DNA of 64,000 bases from Kosakonia arachidis (GTDB lineage: Bacteria > Pseudomonadota > Gammaproteobacteria > Enterobacterales > Enterobacteriaceae): NCBI RefSeq assembly GCF_900116535.1, contig NZ_FPAU01000004.1:590290-654289 (forward strand), given 5' to 3'. The notes beneath the pieces are model-generated. The model searched no databases. It was given only the letters and a program-made list of their open reading frames with translations, and was not told where the DNA came from. The translations under genes and the position numbers were made by a program. Shown one piece after another: positions 48,194-55,837 of the stretch; the first letter of the stretch is position 1; every line of letters starts with the position of its first letter.

Positions 48194-49018
48194 ATGTCGG
48201 TATTAAGGACAGGAAGTAAAGGATCTCAGGTCAAAGAGTTGCAAACGTTATTAAAAGAAAAGGGATATTCAATTAGCGCGGATGGCATTTATGGACCGCG
48301 CACTGAGAATACAGTACGCCTTTTTCAGCAAAAAAATGGCCTTTATGTGGATGGTATTGCCGGACGCCGAACTCTTCAGACGCTCGGTAAAACGGTGACG
48401 GAACGTGCGCCAGCGCCACCGATTGGGGGCTCAGTTGAACGACAGCCTTGCGCAGGGATGAGTTTATCGCAGAGTGGTTTCGAAACATTGTTTGGCCTCG
48501 AATCGCAAGTTAATGTGAGTTGCCATCTGCATTGGCCTCGGGGCGCGAGCGGCGTCACTCTCGGCCCTGGTTATGATATGAAAGAACGTACTCCGGATGA
48601 AATTAAAGCCAAATTGCTTTCTCTGGGACTTTCTGAAGACGTTGCTGAAAAAGCCTCAGCCGCATCGGGTAAATCAGGGACAGCGGCAGACAAATTTGCG
48701 TCAGACAATAAATATCTTATTACACTCACGCCCGAGCAGGAAAAGACATTATTACGTCTGACGATACCAGGTTATGTAAACTCAATACGTAGACGTATCA
48801 CCGTTCCATTACGTCAATATGAGTTCGATGCGCTAGTATGCTTTTCCTACAACAATGGTGGATTCCTGAATAAAGTATGTAACTTCATTAATAGTGGACA
48901 AGTCAGCGATGCAATGACGCTGATAAGCCAAATTATACGAAGTGGAAACACCTATCCTGCGGGGCTCGTAGCTCGCCGTAAAACTGAAGTTAATCTTTTT
49001 TTAAACGGACAATATTGA
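48194..49018 (+). CDS. Peptidoglycan-binding, pesticin-like muramidase (candidate T6SS effector)
   Basis: A 274-residue protein with an N-terminal PG_binding_1 domain (about 1-65, VKELQTLLKEKGYSISADG...YGPRTENTVRLFQQ) and a lysozyme-like domain (about 95-270). Glu103 in FGLESQ, Thr122 and Asp128 in GVTLGPGYDM fit the Glu-Thr-Asp arrangement of pesticin/T4-lysozyme-type muramidases. The segment near 115-128 and the later CFSYNNGGF are typical of that fold. No signal peptide is seen. Its position in the T6SS effector block, followed by exported LprI-domain genes, supports a secreted antibacterial role. Confidence 0.8.
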   Translation: MSVLRTGSKGSQVKELQTLLKEKGYSISADGIYGPRTENTVRLFQQKNGLYVDGIAGRRTLQTLGKTVTERAPAPPIGGSVERQPCAGMSLSQSGFETLFGLESQVNVSCHLHWPRGASGVTLGPGYDMKERTPDEIKAKLLSLGLSEDVAEKASAASGKSGTAADKFASDNKYLITLTPEQEKTLLRLTIPGYVNSIRRRITVPLRQYEFDALVCFSYNNGGFLNKVCNFINSGQVSDAMTLISQIIRSGNTYPAGLVARRKTEVNLFLNGQY

Positions 49019-49830
49019 TGCAATATTCACTACTTTCGGCGATTGTCTTAATCGCCCTGGGAACCAGTGCCGCAAATGCCGATGGGCAAAAAGTTCCGGA
49101 CTCACTGGCTGGAAGCTGGCGCATTGTTTCAGCAGAACCAGATAGCCAGGCCACAGCAAAAACGTCAACGAGTCCTGATGATCCACGTTATGTAGGGCGA
49201 GTTATCAATTTTGGTGCAACGTCAGCACATGTTGAATTAATGTGGGATGTGAATTGTCAACAGCCGACTTACACCACCCAATCCCCGATGACGCTCGACG
49301 AAGTTATTCTTAAAACGTCCGGTGAGCGCTATGTTGCACCTAAGACCCCGGTCGCGAAGGATTTTGGCTTCAAACAACCGGGAAACCTGAAAGTCACGCC
49401 GATCCTTATTCAGTGTAAATCTGGATATTTGTCGATGGATGGCGCAGCTATAAAAAATTGGGTTGCACTGCTATCCGCCGACCGTGCGGTGATGAATTGG
49501 TTTGATAATAGTTACGTTGTTCTGCAACGGGTGAAACCTGGTGAAAAAACAAAACCCAGTTTTTCTTGTGACGGAAAAGTGAACGCTGTTGAACAAACTA
49601 TTTGCAGCAGTGATGATCTTTCTTCATGGGACCGTAGCGTCGCCAACGCCTATAAAACTCGCCTGTGGCAACAACAAGACACGGATGCGAAAGATACGGC
49701 TGCAATAGCGCAAATTAAAACTGAACAGCGCAACTGGCTGAATAAACGTAACCAATGCAAGAATGATGCTGAATGTATTAAAAAAAACATGAAAGATCGT
49801 GTTGAAGCGTTAATTGAACAATTCCAGTAA
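49018..49830 (+). CDS. Exported LprI-domain protein, probable muramidase immunity 1
   Basis: A 270-residue exported protein with a signal peptide (about 1-22, ending in ANA). The C-terminal part (about 180-270) is an LprI/DUF1311-type domain with the Cys-rich pattern SFSCDGKVNAVEQTICSSD and RNQCKNDAEC; this family includes the lysozyme inhibitor LprI. The N-terminal part is a separate domain of unknown type, shared with the next gene. The start ATG overlaps the effector stop (TGATG), so translation is coupled. This is the expected form of a periplasmic immunity protein against the upstream muramidase, by inference. Confidence 0.75.
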   Translation: MQYSLLSAIVLIALGTSAANADGQKVPDSLAGSWRIVSAEPDSQATAKTSTSPDDPRYVGRVINFGATSAHVELMWDVNCQQPTYTTQSPMTLDEVILKTSGERYVAPKTPVAKDFGFKQPGNLKVTPILIQCKSGYLSMDGAAIKNWVALLSADRAVMNWFDNSYVVLQRVKPGEKTKPSFSCDGKVNAVEQTICSSDDLSSWDRSVANAYKTRLWQQQDTDAKDTAAIAQIKTEQRNWLNKRNQCKNDAECIKKNMKDRVEALIEQFQ

Positions 49831-49887
49831 CGGGTATGTTAACCGGTTGAGCCGCAGCGAACAGCGGGGAACGGATCAGGGAGTGAT

Positions 49888-50712
49888 ATGACTATTGAAG
49901 CGGCTCAACAAAGTGTCATGAGGCCGGTTGCCGCCCTCATGATTTTCGGTGCCAGTATTGCCAATGCCACAGAGACTCCGATCTCTATTATCGGACAGTG
50001 GCGGGTTGTTTCCGGGGAGACGGATAACTACGCCACGACTTATTTCAACACCAAAATAGACGATCCCCGCTATGTTGGACGAGTGGTTCGTTTTGATAAC
50101 GACGTGGTGAGTGGCGAAGCGGCGATGAACATTGATTGCCAGCAACCCGCCTATCTTCAGCAATCGCCAATGACGCTGAACGAAGTGATAGTGAAAACCT
50201 CCGGCGAGCGCCGTTTTCCGCCAATAATTCCTGTCGCAGAAGATTTCGGTTTGAACGGGCTGGGCAAGCAGAAAATTACCCCGATTGTGCTGCAATGCCA
50301 GCAGGGGCATCTGGGGCCGGATGGCGAATCAATCGGTAACTGGGTTGCTTTGTTATCCGCCGATAAACTGCTGATGTACTGGAATGACAATAGCTACTTT
50401 GTACTGAAACGCGTGACGGCTGAGGAAAAAATCACGCCGACTTTTTCCTGTAACGCTAAGCTAAGCGACACCGAGCAAGTGATTTGCTCAGATAACGAAC
50501 TGGCAGCCTGGGATCGTAGCGTTAACGACGCCTACACCATTCAGTTGCAACAACAGCAAGACATTGACCCGGCGGATAAAGCCGCGTTAGCGGGCATGAA
50601 AGCCGCGCAACGCGACTGGCTTAAAAAACGCAATCAGTGTCAGGCTGATGCGGCTTGCTTAACAAAATCGATGCGAGATCGGACCTTTGAATTGGTCAGT
50701 AAAATCCAGTAA
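49888..50712 (+). CDS. Exported LprI-domain protein, probable muramidase immunity 2
   Basis: A 274-residue paralogue of the preceding gene, sharing DDPRYVGRV, QSPMTLNEVIVKTSGER and the LprI-type C-terminus with matching cysteines. A signal peptide is present, and its best hydrophobic core begins at an internal ATG (49918), so the true start may be 49888 or 49918. AGGGAG precedes 49888. The gene looks like a tandem duplication whose copies have since diverged. One copy may inhibit this muramidase and the other a foreign relative. Confidence 0.7.
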   Translation: MTIEAAQQSVMRPVAALMIFGASIANATETPISIIGQWRVVSGETDNYATTYFNTKIDDPRYVGRVVRFDNDVVSGEAAMNIDCQQPAYLQQSPMTLNEVIVKTSGERRFPPIIPVAEDFGLNGLGKQKITPIVLQCQQGHLGPDGESIGNWVALLSADKLLMYWNDNSYFVLKRVTAEEKITPTFSCNAKLSDTEQVICSDNELAAWDRSVNDAYTIQLQQQQDIDPADKAALAGMKAAQRDWLKKRNQCQADAACLTKSMRDRTFELVSKIQ

Positions 50713-50784
50713 AACAAGAGACTTATCCGGTGACTGCGCCGGGTGCGCGAATGTCGACCTTCTTTTCGCTGGTATTCAAACGCA

Positions 50785-50804
50785 GCCGCTTTAGCTAAAG
50801 CGGC
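50785..50804. repeat. Perfect 20-base palindrome before tagH
   Basis: GCCGCTTTAGCTAAAGCGGC is a perfect self-complementary palindrome 38 bases before the tagH start. As RNA it can form a stem only with a tight loop; as DNA it could be a dimeric protein-binding site. No T run follows. Confidence 0.6.
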
Positions 50805-50841
50805 ACCGTTTGAGTGCACATAACTCCAGCAGGAATACGCG

Positions 50842-52626
50842 ATGCGATTCACAATTATTACCAGTAAACCCGGTCATCAGCCGCCTCAAAGCCGCTGCGA
50901 CTTTTATCCCCCAGGCGGTACCATTGGCCGCGGCACGGACAACAATCTGGTGCTGCCGGACAACGATCGTTCCATTTCACGTTTGCAGGCGATTGTTCAT
51001 ATCGCCGGTAATGGCGAGTGTCGCATCACCAATCGCGGCAATGTGACCCGCGTAGTGCTGAATGATATTCCTCTGGAACGTGGCCGTCAGGTCGAATTAC
51101 AGGACGGCGATATTCTGGGTATTGATGAATACCGTATCGAAGTTACCGAGCTGATTCAGGATACGCAGCCGGTAAGCCGTATGGCGGAGGAGATGTATCC
51201 GAAGCATGTCCAGCCGCAAGTGGCCAAATCTGTGCCCGCCCCGGCACCGAAAAGCGTAGCGGAAAACGCCCCGGCGTCGGTACCAACGGAAATCTGGGAC
51301 AGCCTGATGCAGGAGTTCTCCATCTCCGATAGCATCTCCAGCAACCGGACGAAAACGCCGGAAGCGCAGAATCTTAACCCCTTTGCTGCGCCGAAAGAGC
51401 CGGAGCGCAATCCGGAAGATCCGCTCTCGCTGTTGAATAACAACGAGCCGCTGGTGACGCCGAAAACCCTCGCCTCCGACCAGTTGTTCAACGATGAACA
51501 GCTTTTTAAAAATGACAGTATCTTTAACGATGTTACGCCATCCTCGCTGGTGCCTCCGCGCGATCGGGCCGCACAAAAACCTGCCCCGGAAGCGGATGAA
51601 CTGGATCCGCTGGCGCTGTTTGGCGGCAGTAGCACGTCGGCGGCACGTAGCGACGATCCGCTTGGGTTGTTAAGCGGCGCAGTGCCGCTGGCGCATGAGG
51701 ATGAGATTGTTCCGGCGAAACCCGCCGAATCCGTCATCACCGATCTGCACAGTGCAACACCGCCGCAACAGCCTCAGCCGATCATCACCGAACTACGCGC
51801 GGAAGATCTCAGCGCCACGCCGCTGTTCGTCGATGAAGAGCCGGATCCGGTGTCGGAGCCACAGGAGTATGCGGGTATCACCCTGCCGACGCCGCAAGCG
51901 GTACCGCGTAGTGCCGCGCAAACGCCGAAAGGGCGTCTGCGTATTGATCCACTCCAGAGCAACGACGCGCGAAGCACACCTGCCGTCAGCAATGGTGACA
52001 GCAGCGATGTGCTGAAAGGCGAGCTGCTGGATGCGTTACTGGAAGGCATGGGGCTCGGTGATATGCAGCCGGTACCGCAGTTTGATAAAGAGAATATGCG
52101 TCAGCTTGGCCAGATGCTGAGCATGTTTTCCCAGGGGACCGTTGCGCTGTTGTCCTCGCGCTCGATTCTGAAACGCGGCGTTAAAGCCGATATGACGATG
52201 GTGCTGGATGATGCCAACAACCCGTTCAAGTTGCTGCCATCGGGCAAAACCGTGCTGATGCAGATGTTTGGTACGCGGATGCCTGGCTTTATGCCGCCGA
52301 AAAAATCGGTGCGCGATGCGCTGATCGACTTACAGGCGCATCAGCTCGGCATGATTTCCGGGATCCGTGCGATTATCGCCGCGATGTTGCAGTCGTTTAA
52401 CCCGGAACAACTGGAAGATGATGCTAAACGCGATGGCGCCACTGCGCGTCTCGGCATGCTCTCGAACCGTAAAGCCGCTCTGTGGGACTACTTTGTGCGT
52501 ACTTACGTGCAAACAGCAGGTGAAATTGACGATGACTTCCATACTCTGTTTGGCGAAGCGTTCCTTCACGCTTATGACATGGAGGTTAACCAGTACAAAG
52601 ACTCACAAAGCGGATCGGAAGAATGA
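50842..52626 (+). CDS. tagH: TagH (Fha), T6SS FHA-domain protein
   Basis: A 594-residue protein with an N-terminal forkhead-associated domain (about 1-100): IGRGTDNNLVLPDNDRSISRLQAIVH carries the phosphothreonine-binding Arg/Ser pattern. A Pro/Ala-rich linker runs from about 115 to 385 and is followed by a conserved C-terminal domain (about 390-590, VI_FHA type). In the threonine-phosphorylation pathway, PpkA phosphorylates an Fha protein and PppA dephosphorylates it to control firing. pppA overlaps the stop codon (ATGA). Confidence 0.93.
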   Translation: MRFTIITSKPGHQPPQSRCDFYPPGGTIGRGTDNNLVLPDNDRSISRLQAIVHIAGNGECRITNRGNVTRVVLNDIPLERGRQVELQDGDILGIDEYRIEVTELIQDTQPVSRMAEEMYPKHVQPQVAKSVPAPAPKSVAENAPASVPTEIWDSLMQEFSISDSISSNRTKTPEAQNLNPFAAPKEPERNPEDPLSLLNNNEPLVTPKTLASDQLFNDEQLFKNDSIFNDVTPSSLVPPRDRAAQKPAPEADELDPLALFGGSSTSAARSDDPLGLLSGAVPLAHEDEIVPAKPAESVITDLHSATPPQQPQPIITELRAEDLSATPLFVDEEPDPVSEPQEYAGITLPTPQAVPRSAAQTPKGRLRIDPLQSNDARSTPAVSNGDSSDVLKGELLDALLEGMGLGDMQPVPQFDKENMRQLGQMLSMFSQGTVALLSSRSILKRGVKADMTMVLDDANNPFKLLPSGKTVLMQMFGTRMPGFMPPKKSVRDALIDLQAHQLGMISGIRAIIAAMLQSFNPEQLEDDAKRDGATARLGMLSNRKAALWDYFVRTYVQTAGEIDDDFHTLFGEAFLHAYDMEVNQYKDSQSGSEE

Positions 52627-53417
52627 ATATCAGCACGGCCTCCATATCCCGACAGGGCGAACGTGCCAGTAATCAGGATCAGACCGGGGAAAACATCGGC
52701 GAACGTGCTGCCTGCTTTGTGGTATGTGATGGTATCGCAGGGTTACCCGGCGGTGATGTAGCAGCCGCACTGGCGCGTAATACTATCATCGGTCAGTTTG
52801 ATGGCGATGAGCACCTGAATGCCCAGTACATTCGGCAGTACGTCAACGATGCTAACCGTGCTATCCGCGAAGAGCAAAAAGTGGTACAGGATTATCACCG
52901 TATGGGCACGACTATGGTAAGCCTGTTTATCGATCGGGATTATCAGCTTGCCTACTGGGCACACGCGGGCGATAGCCGCCTGTATCTCTTTCGTCGCGGC
53001 TGGCTCTATCATGTCACCACTGACCATAGCCTGGTACAACAGATGAAAGATGCCGGGCACCAGACCGAAGGCATCAACGGCAACTTGCTCTACTTCGCGC
53101 TCGGTCTTGGTGAAGATGAACGCGAGCCAAGCTACAGCGATGTGGTGCCGATTGAAGATGGTGATGCCTTTCTGCTCTGTACCGATGGCTTCTGGCACGG
53201 TGTCAGTGAAGAACAGATGCAACAGTCACTGCATATGGTGAATACGCCGGACGAGTGGCTGACGCTGATGAATCAAATCCTGCTGAAAAACAGTGTTGGG
53301 GCGCAGACCCAGCAGGACAACTATAGCGCCGTAGCGGTGTGGATGGGTACGCCTCAGGAGACGACGCTATTGCATACGCTCTCTGAAGCCGCCCAGTTTT
53401 TCCCTCTTCGTGATTGA
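52623..53417 (+). CDS. pppA: PppA, T6SS PP2C-type phosphatase
   Basis: A 264-residue PPM/PP2C phosphatase. Metal-binding motifs are visible as SNQDQTGEN near residue 17, VCDGIAGLPGGDVA near 35-48, HAGDSRLYLF near 115-124, LCTDGFWHG near 190 and QDNYSAVAV near 234-242. It should reverse phosphorylation by PpkA and act negatively on T6SS. Its start overlaps the tagH stop. Confidence 0.94.
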   Translation: MNISTASISRQGERASNQDQTGENIGERAACFVVCDGIAGLPGGDVAAALARNTIIGQFDGDEHLNAQYIRQYVNDANRAIREEQKVVQDYHRMGTTMVSLFIDRDYQLAYWAHAGDSRLYLFRRGWLYHVTTDHSLVQQMKDAGHQTEGINGNLLYFALGLGEDEREPSYSDVVPIEDGDAFLLCTDGFWHGVSEEQMQQSLHMVNTPDEWLTLMNQILLKNSVGAQTQQDNYSAVAVWMGTPQETTLLHTLSEAAQFFPLRD

Positions 53418-53437
53418 TACAGCTTACAAGGACTTTT

Positions 53438-54451
53438 ATGAAACTTTGGCTACCGGGTTTGGCTCTGCTGGCGGTGTGTGGCAGCGTACAGGCAGAAAAC
53501 TACCGCATCGTGCAGTCGCCTTCGCAAAAACTGGATGTCTGGATCGATAACATTGCGGATAACACACCGAAAAGCTGGTGCAGCAAAACCTTACCGCTGC
53601 GTATTGTCGCCAACGGCGATAAAAAAACTGCCGTACTGAACAACTTTTTACCGCGCCTTGGCTCGCTGCTGGCGAATCAGTGCGGCACGCTGACGCAGGT
53701 GCACTGGAGATTGACCGATCCGCAGGGTGAGACTCTGGCTGAAGGGACGGCCGATAAAGTGAAAGAGTGGGCACCGGTCGTCACCTCTACGGGTGCAGCC
53801 GCTTCTACTTCTACTTCTACTTCTACTTCTACTTCTACTTCCTCAGTCGCAGTCCTGACGCCGCCGACAGAGCGCGCTGAAGATCTCTCGCCAGCCGCTA
53901 ACCGTGCGCCGTGGCAGGAATTTACCCTGCAGGACGGTTGCCATCTGCGTACCTTCTGGCAGGGCGATGCCAGCGCGCCAGCGCTATTTATTCCGGCGAA
54001 AGAGGATGGCAAATGTGAGAAGGGCGGCTGGCTGAACGGGCGCAGCGAAGTGACGCAGCTCAGCAACGGCGCAGAGAAAAAGATCACCATGACCTTTGTT
54101 CACGGTTTTCCGGTGAGCGGCCTGAGCGACAGCGTTGACGCCGATCGTCTGCTGATCACTACTGTCAACAATGAACGCATGGTCGTCAGCGAAGGTAGCC
54201 TGGCGCAGAGCTGGATGATTCTGCCCTATGTCAACAGCCTCAATGGCTGGCAGGCGAACGGCACGGTGGCGGTGGAAATCTCCCGCGATGTCGCCAGCGA
54301 TGCAACCCGTTTACAGGCGCGGATTGATGAAGTACGTAAAGCCTGGACGCCGTGGTTCGAACCGGGTACGCACCTTAATATCCTGCTGATCGATTCGTTG
54401 CACCCGCAGCTGCGTGATCCGGCGGTCGGGACTTACAAGACCCTGAACTAA
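53438..54451 (+). CDS. Exported T6SS-associated protein of unknown function with Ser-Thr linker
   Basis: A 337-residue protein with a signal peptide (about 1-22, ending VQA). The first domain (about 23-115) has two cysteines (SWCSK, NQCGT) that could pair. A linker (about 122-137) made of six Ser-Thr dipeptides is coded by (TTCTAC)6. The second domain (about 155-337) has cysteines in DGCHLRTF and DGKCEKGG. I do not recognise the family. It does not resemble TagO/VasI in what I can see. Position between pppA and tagJ implies a T6SS accessory role in the periplasm. I chose the ATG at 53438 with AAGGA upstream. Confidence 0.8.
   Translation: MKLWLPGLALLAVCGSVQAENYRIVQSPSQKLDVWIDNIADNTPKSWCSKTLPLRIVANGDKKTAVLNNFLPRLGSLLANQCGTLTQVHWRLTDPQGETLAEGTADKVKEWAPVVTSTGAAASTSTSTSTSTSTSSVAVLTPPTERAEDLSPAANRAPWQEFTLQDGCHLRTFWQGDASAPALFIPAKEDGKCEKGGWLNGRSEVTQLSNGAEKKITMTFVHGFPVSGLSDSVDADRLLITTVNNERMVVSEGSLAQSWMILPYVNSLNGWQANGTVAVEISRDVASDATRLQARIDEVRKAWTPWFEPGTHLNILLIDSLHPQLRDPAVGTYKTLN
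53803..53838 (+). repeat. Hexanucleotide microsatellite (TTCTAC)x6
   Basis: Six perfect copies of TTCTAC run from 53803 to 53838 inside the unknown exported gene, encoding Ser-Thr dipeptides. The unit is a multiple of three, so slippage would change linker length without a frameshift. Confidence 0.98.
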
Positions 54452-54460
54452 GGAGCGGCG

Positions 54461-55273
54461 ATGAACACCTTGTTGCAACAACTGGCGGGCGAATCCTTGC
54501 AAGAGAGCCTTGCCCGGCTGGAAAGCCGCATTCGTACCCAACCTGGTGAGGCCGATCTGCGTGCGGCCTTTGTCCAGCTTCTTTGCCTTGACGGCAACTG
54601 GCCGCGCGCGCTGGCGCAGTTGAAAAGCTGGCAGGCGCTGAAACCACAGGCACAACCGACGGTGACACTGCTGGAGCAGGCCATCAACGGTGAACGCCAG
54701 CGTGCCGACGTGATGGCCGGTCGCGCCCGTCCGCTAACGCCCGATCGGCAGTGGCCGTGGCTGGCGGCAATGGTCAGCGCACTGGATCCGGAATCCACCG
54801 AGCCTGGCGCGCACCGCGAAGCCGCACTGGAGAGCGCCGAGGCAAATCCCGGCCAGTTAACAACTCAGGCTGGCGAAACGCATACTTTTGACTGGCTAAT
54901 GGATGGCGACTGCCGCTTTGGCCCGGTCTGTGAAGCGATCGTCAACGGCCGTTATTTCTGGCTGCCGTTCAGCGCGATTGCTGCCATGCAGTTCCAGCCG
55001 CCGACCAGCGTCACCGACCTGGTATGGCGTCATACGTTGGTGCGTTTGCAGGATGGCAGCGAACAGGTGTGCCAGATTCCGGCACGTTATCCTCTGGATA
55101 GCGAAGCCGAAGAGCGCTTTAAACTTGCCCGTGTCACCGAGTGGCAGGTGCTACCGGGTGATGCGCCGCACTTCCTGGGACACGGACAAAAAACCTGGCT
55201 CAATGACAACGCCGAGTTCTCGCTGCTCGATCTGACCACGCTGAGTTTCGACACGGCTGTTGCAGATGAGTAA
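54461..55273 (+). CDS. tagJ: TagJ (ImpE family), T6SS accessory protein
   Basis: A 270-residue ImpE/SciE-family protein. The N-terminal half is helical and TPR-like (SLARLESRIRTQPGEADLRAAFVQLL), and the C-terminal half has the family segment FDWLMDGDCRFGPVCEAIVNGRYFWLPFS. TagJ proteins are associated with TssB and ClpV-mediated sheath disassembly in some systems. AGGAG precedes the ATG. tssE begins just inside the end of this gene. Confidence 0.9.
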   Translation: MNTLLQQLAGESLQESLARLESRIRTQPGEADLRAAFVQLLCLDGNWPRALAQLKSWQALKPQAQPTVTLLEQAINGERQRADVMAGRARPLTPDRQWPWLAAMVSALDPESTEPGAHREAALESAEANPGQLTTQAGETHTFDWLMDGDCRFGPVCEAIVNGRYFWLPFSAIAAMQFQPPTSVTDLVWRHTLVRLQDGSEQVCQIPARYPLDSEAEERFKLARVTEWQVLPGDAPHFLGHGQKTWLNDNAEFSLLDLTTLSFDTAVADE

Positions 55274-55835
55274 TTCCGCCCACAATGAAGAGAGCGACCT
55301 GCTGCGTAGCGGCTGGCGCTCGCGACGCGGTAAAGAGACCGTCGGCGCGCGCGATAAAATGCAGCCGTCGTTGCTCGATCGCCTTACCGATGACGCGCCG
55401 GACAAAGTTCAGGAGCCGCTGAACAGTAACCTGGTCTCCCATGCCATGCTGCGACGCCACGTACTGCGTGATTTGCAATGGTTGTTCAATACCATCAACA
55501 ACGAAGCGCAGCAGGACCTGAGCGGCTTTGACGAAGTGCGCCGCTCGGTAGTCAATTTTGGCGTGTCACCGCTGGCAGGCAAGCGGATGTCGGACATCGA
55601 ATGGCAGGATATCCAGCGCAAGCTGACCAACGCGATTTTGCATTTTGAACCGCGCATTTTGCCGCAGGGGTTACAGGTTCGCTGCATTTCCGATACCCAG
55701 TCGCTGGATCTGCACAACGTGTTGTCTATTGAGATCAAAGGGCGCTTGTGGTGCGTACCGTATCCGCTGGAGTTTCTGTTCCGCACAGATGTGGATCTGG
55801 AAAACGGCCATTTCGAGCTAAAAGAAGCGGGGTAA
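55266..55835 (+). CDS. tssE: TssE, gp25-like baseplate protein
   Basis: A 189-residue gp25-like protein of the T6SS baseplate. Key segments are LLDRLTDD (about 39-46), RRSVVNFGVSPLAG near 101-114 and RILPQGLQV. The start ATG at 55266 overlaps the tagJ end, and the TTG at 55260 is a weaker alternative. tssF follows by two bases. Confidence 0.92.
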   Translation: MSNSAHNEESDLLRSGWRSRRGKETVGARDKMQPSLLDRLTDDAPDKVQEPLNSNLVSHAMLRRHVLRDLQWLFNTINNEAQQDLSGFDEVRRSVVNFGVSPLAGKRMSDIEWQDIQRKLTNAILHFEPRILPQGLQVRCISDTQSLDLHNVLSIEIKGRLWCVPYPLEFLFRTDVDLENGHFELKEAG

Positions 55836-55837
55836 TC

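Noticed and set aside
53803..53838. Short tandem repeat considered as a CRISPR-like array
   Set aside because: The units are contiguous 6-base copies without spacers and lie in frame within a coding gene.
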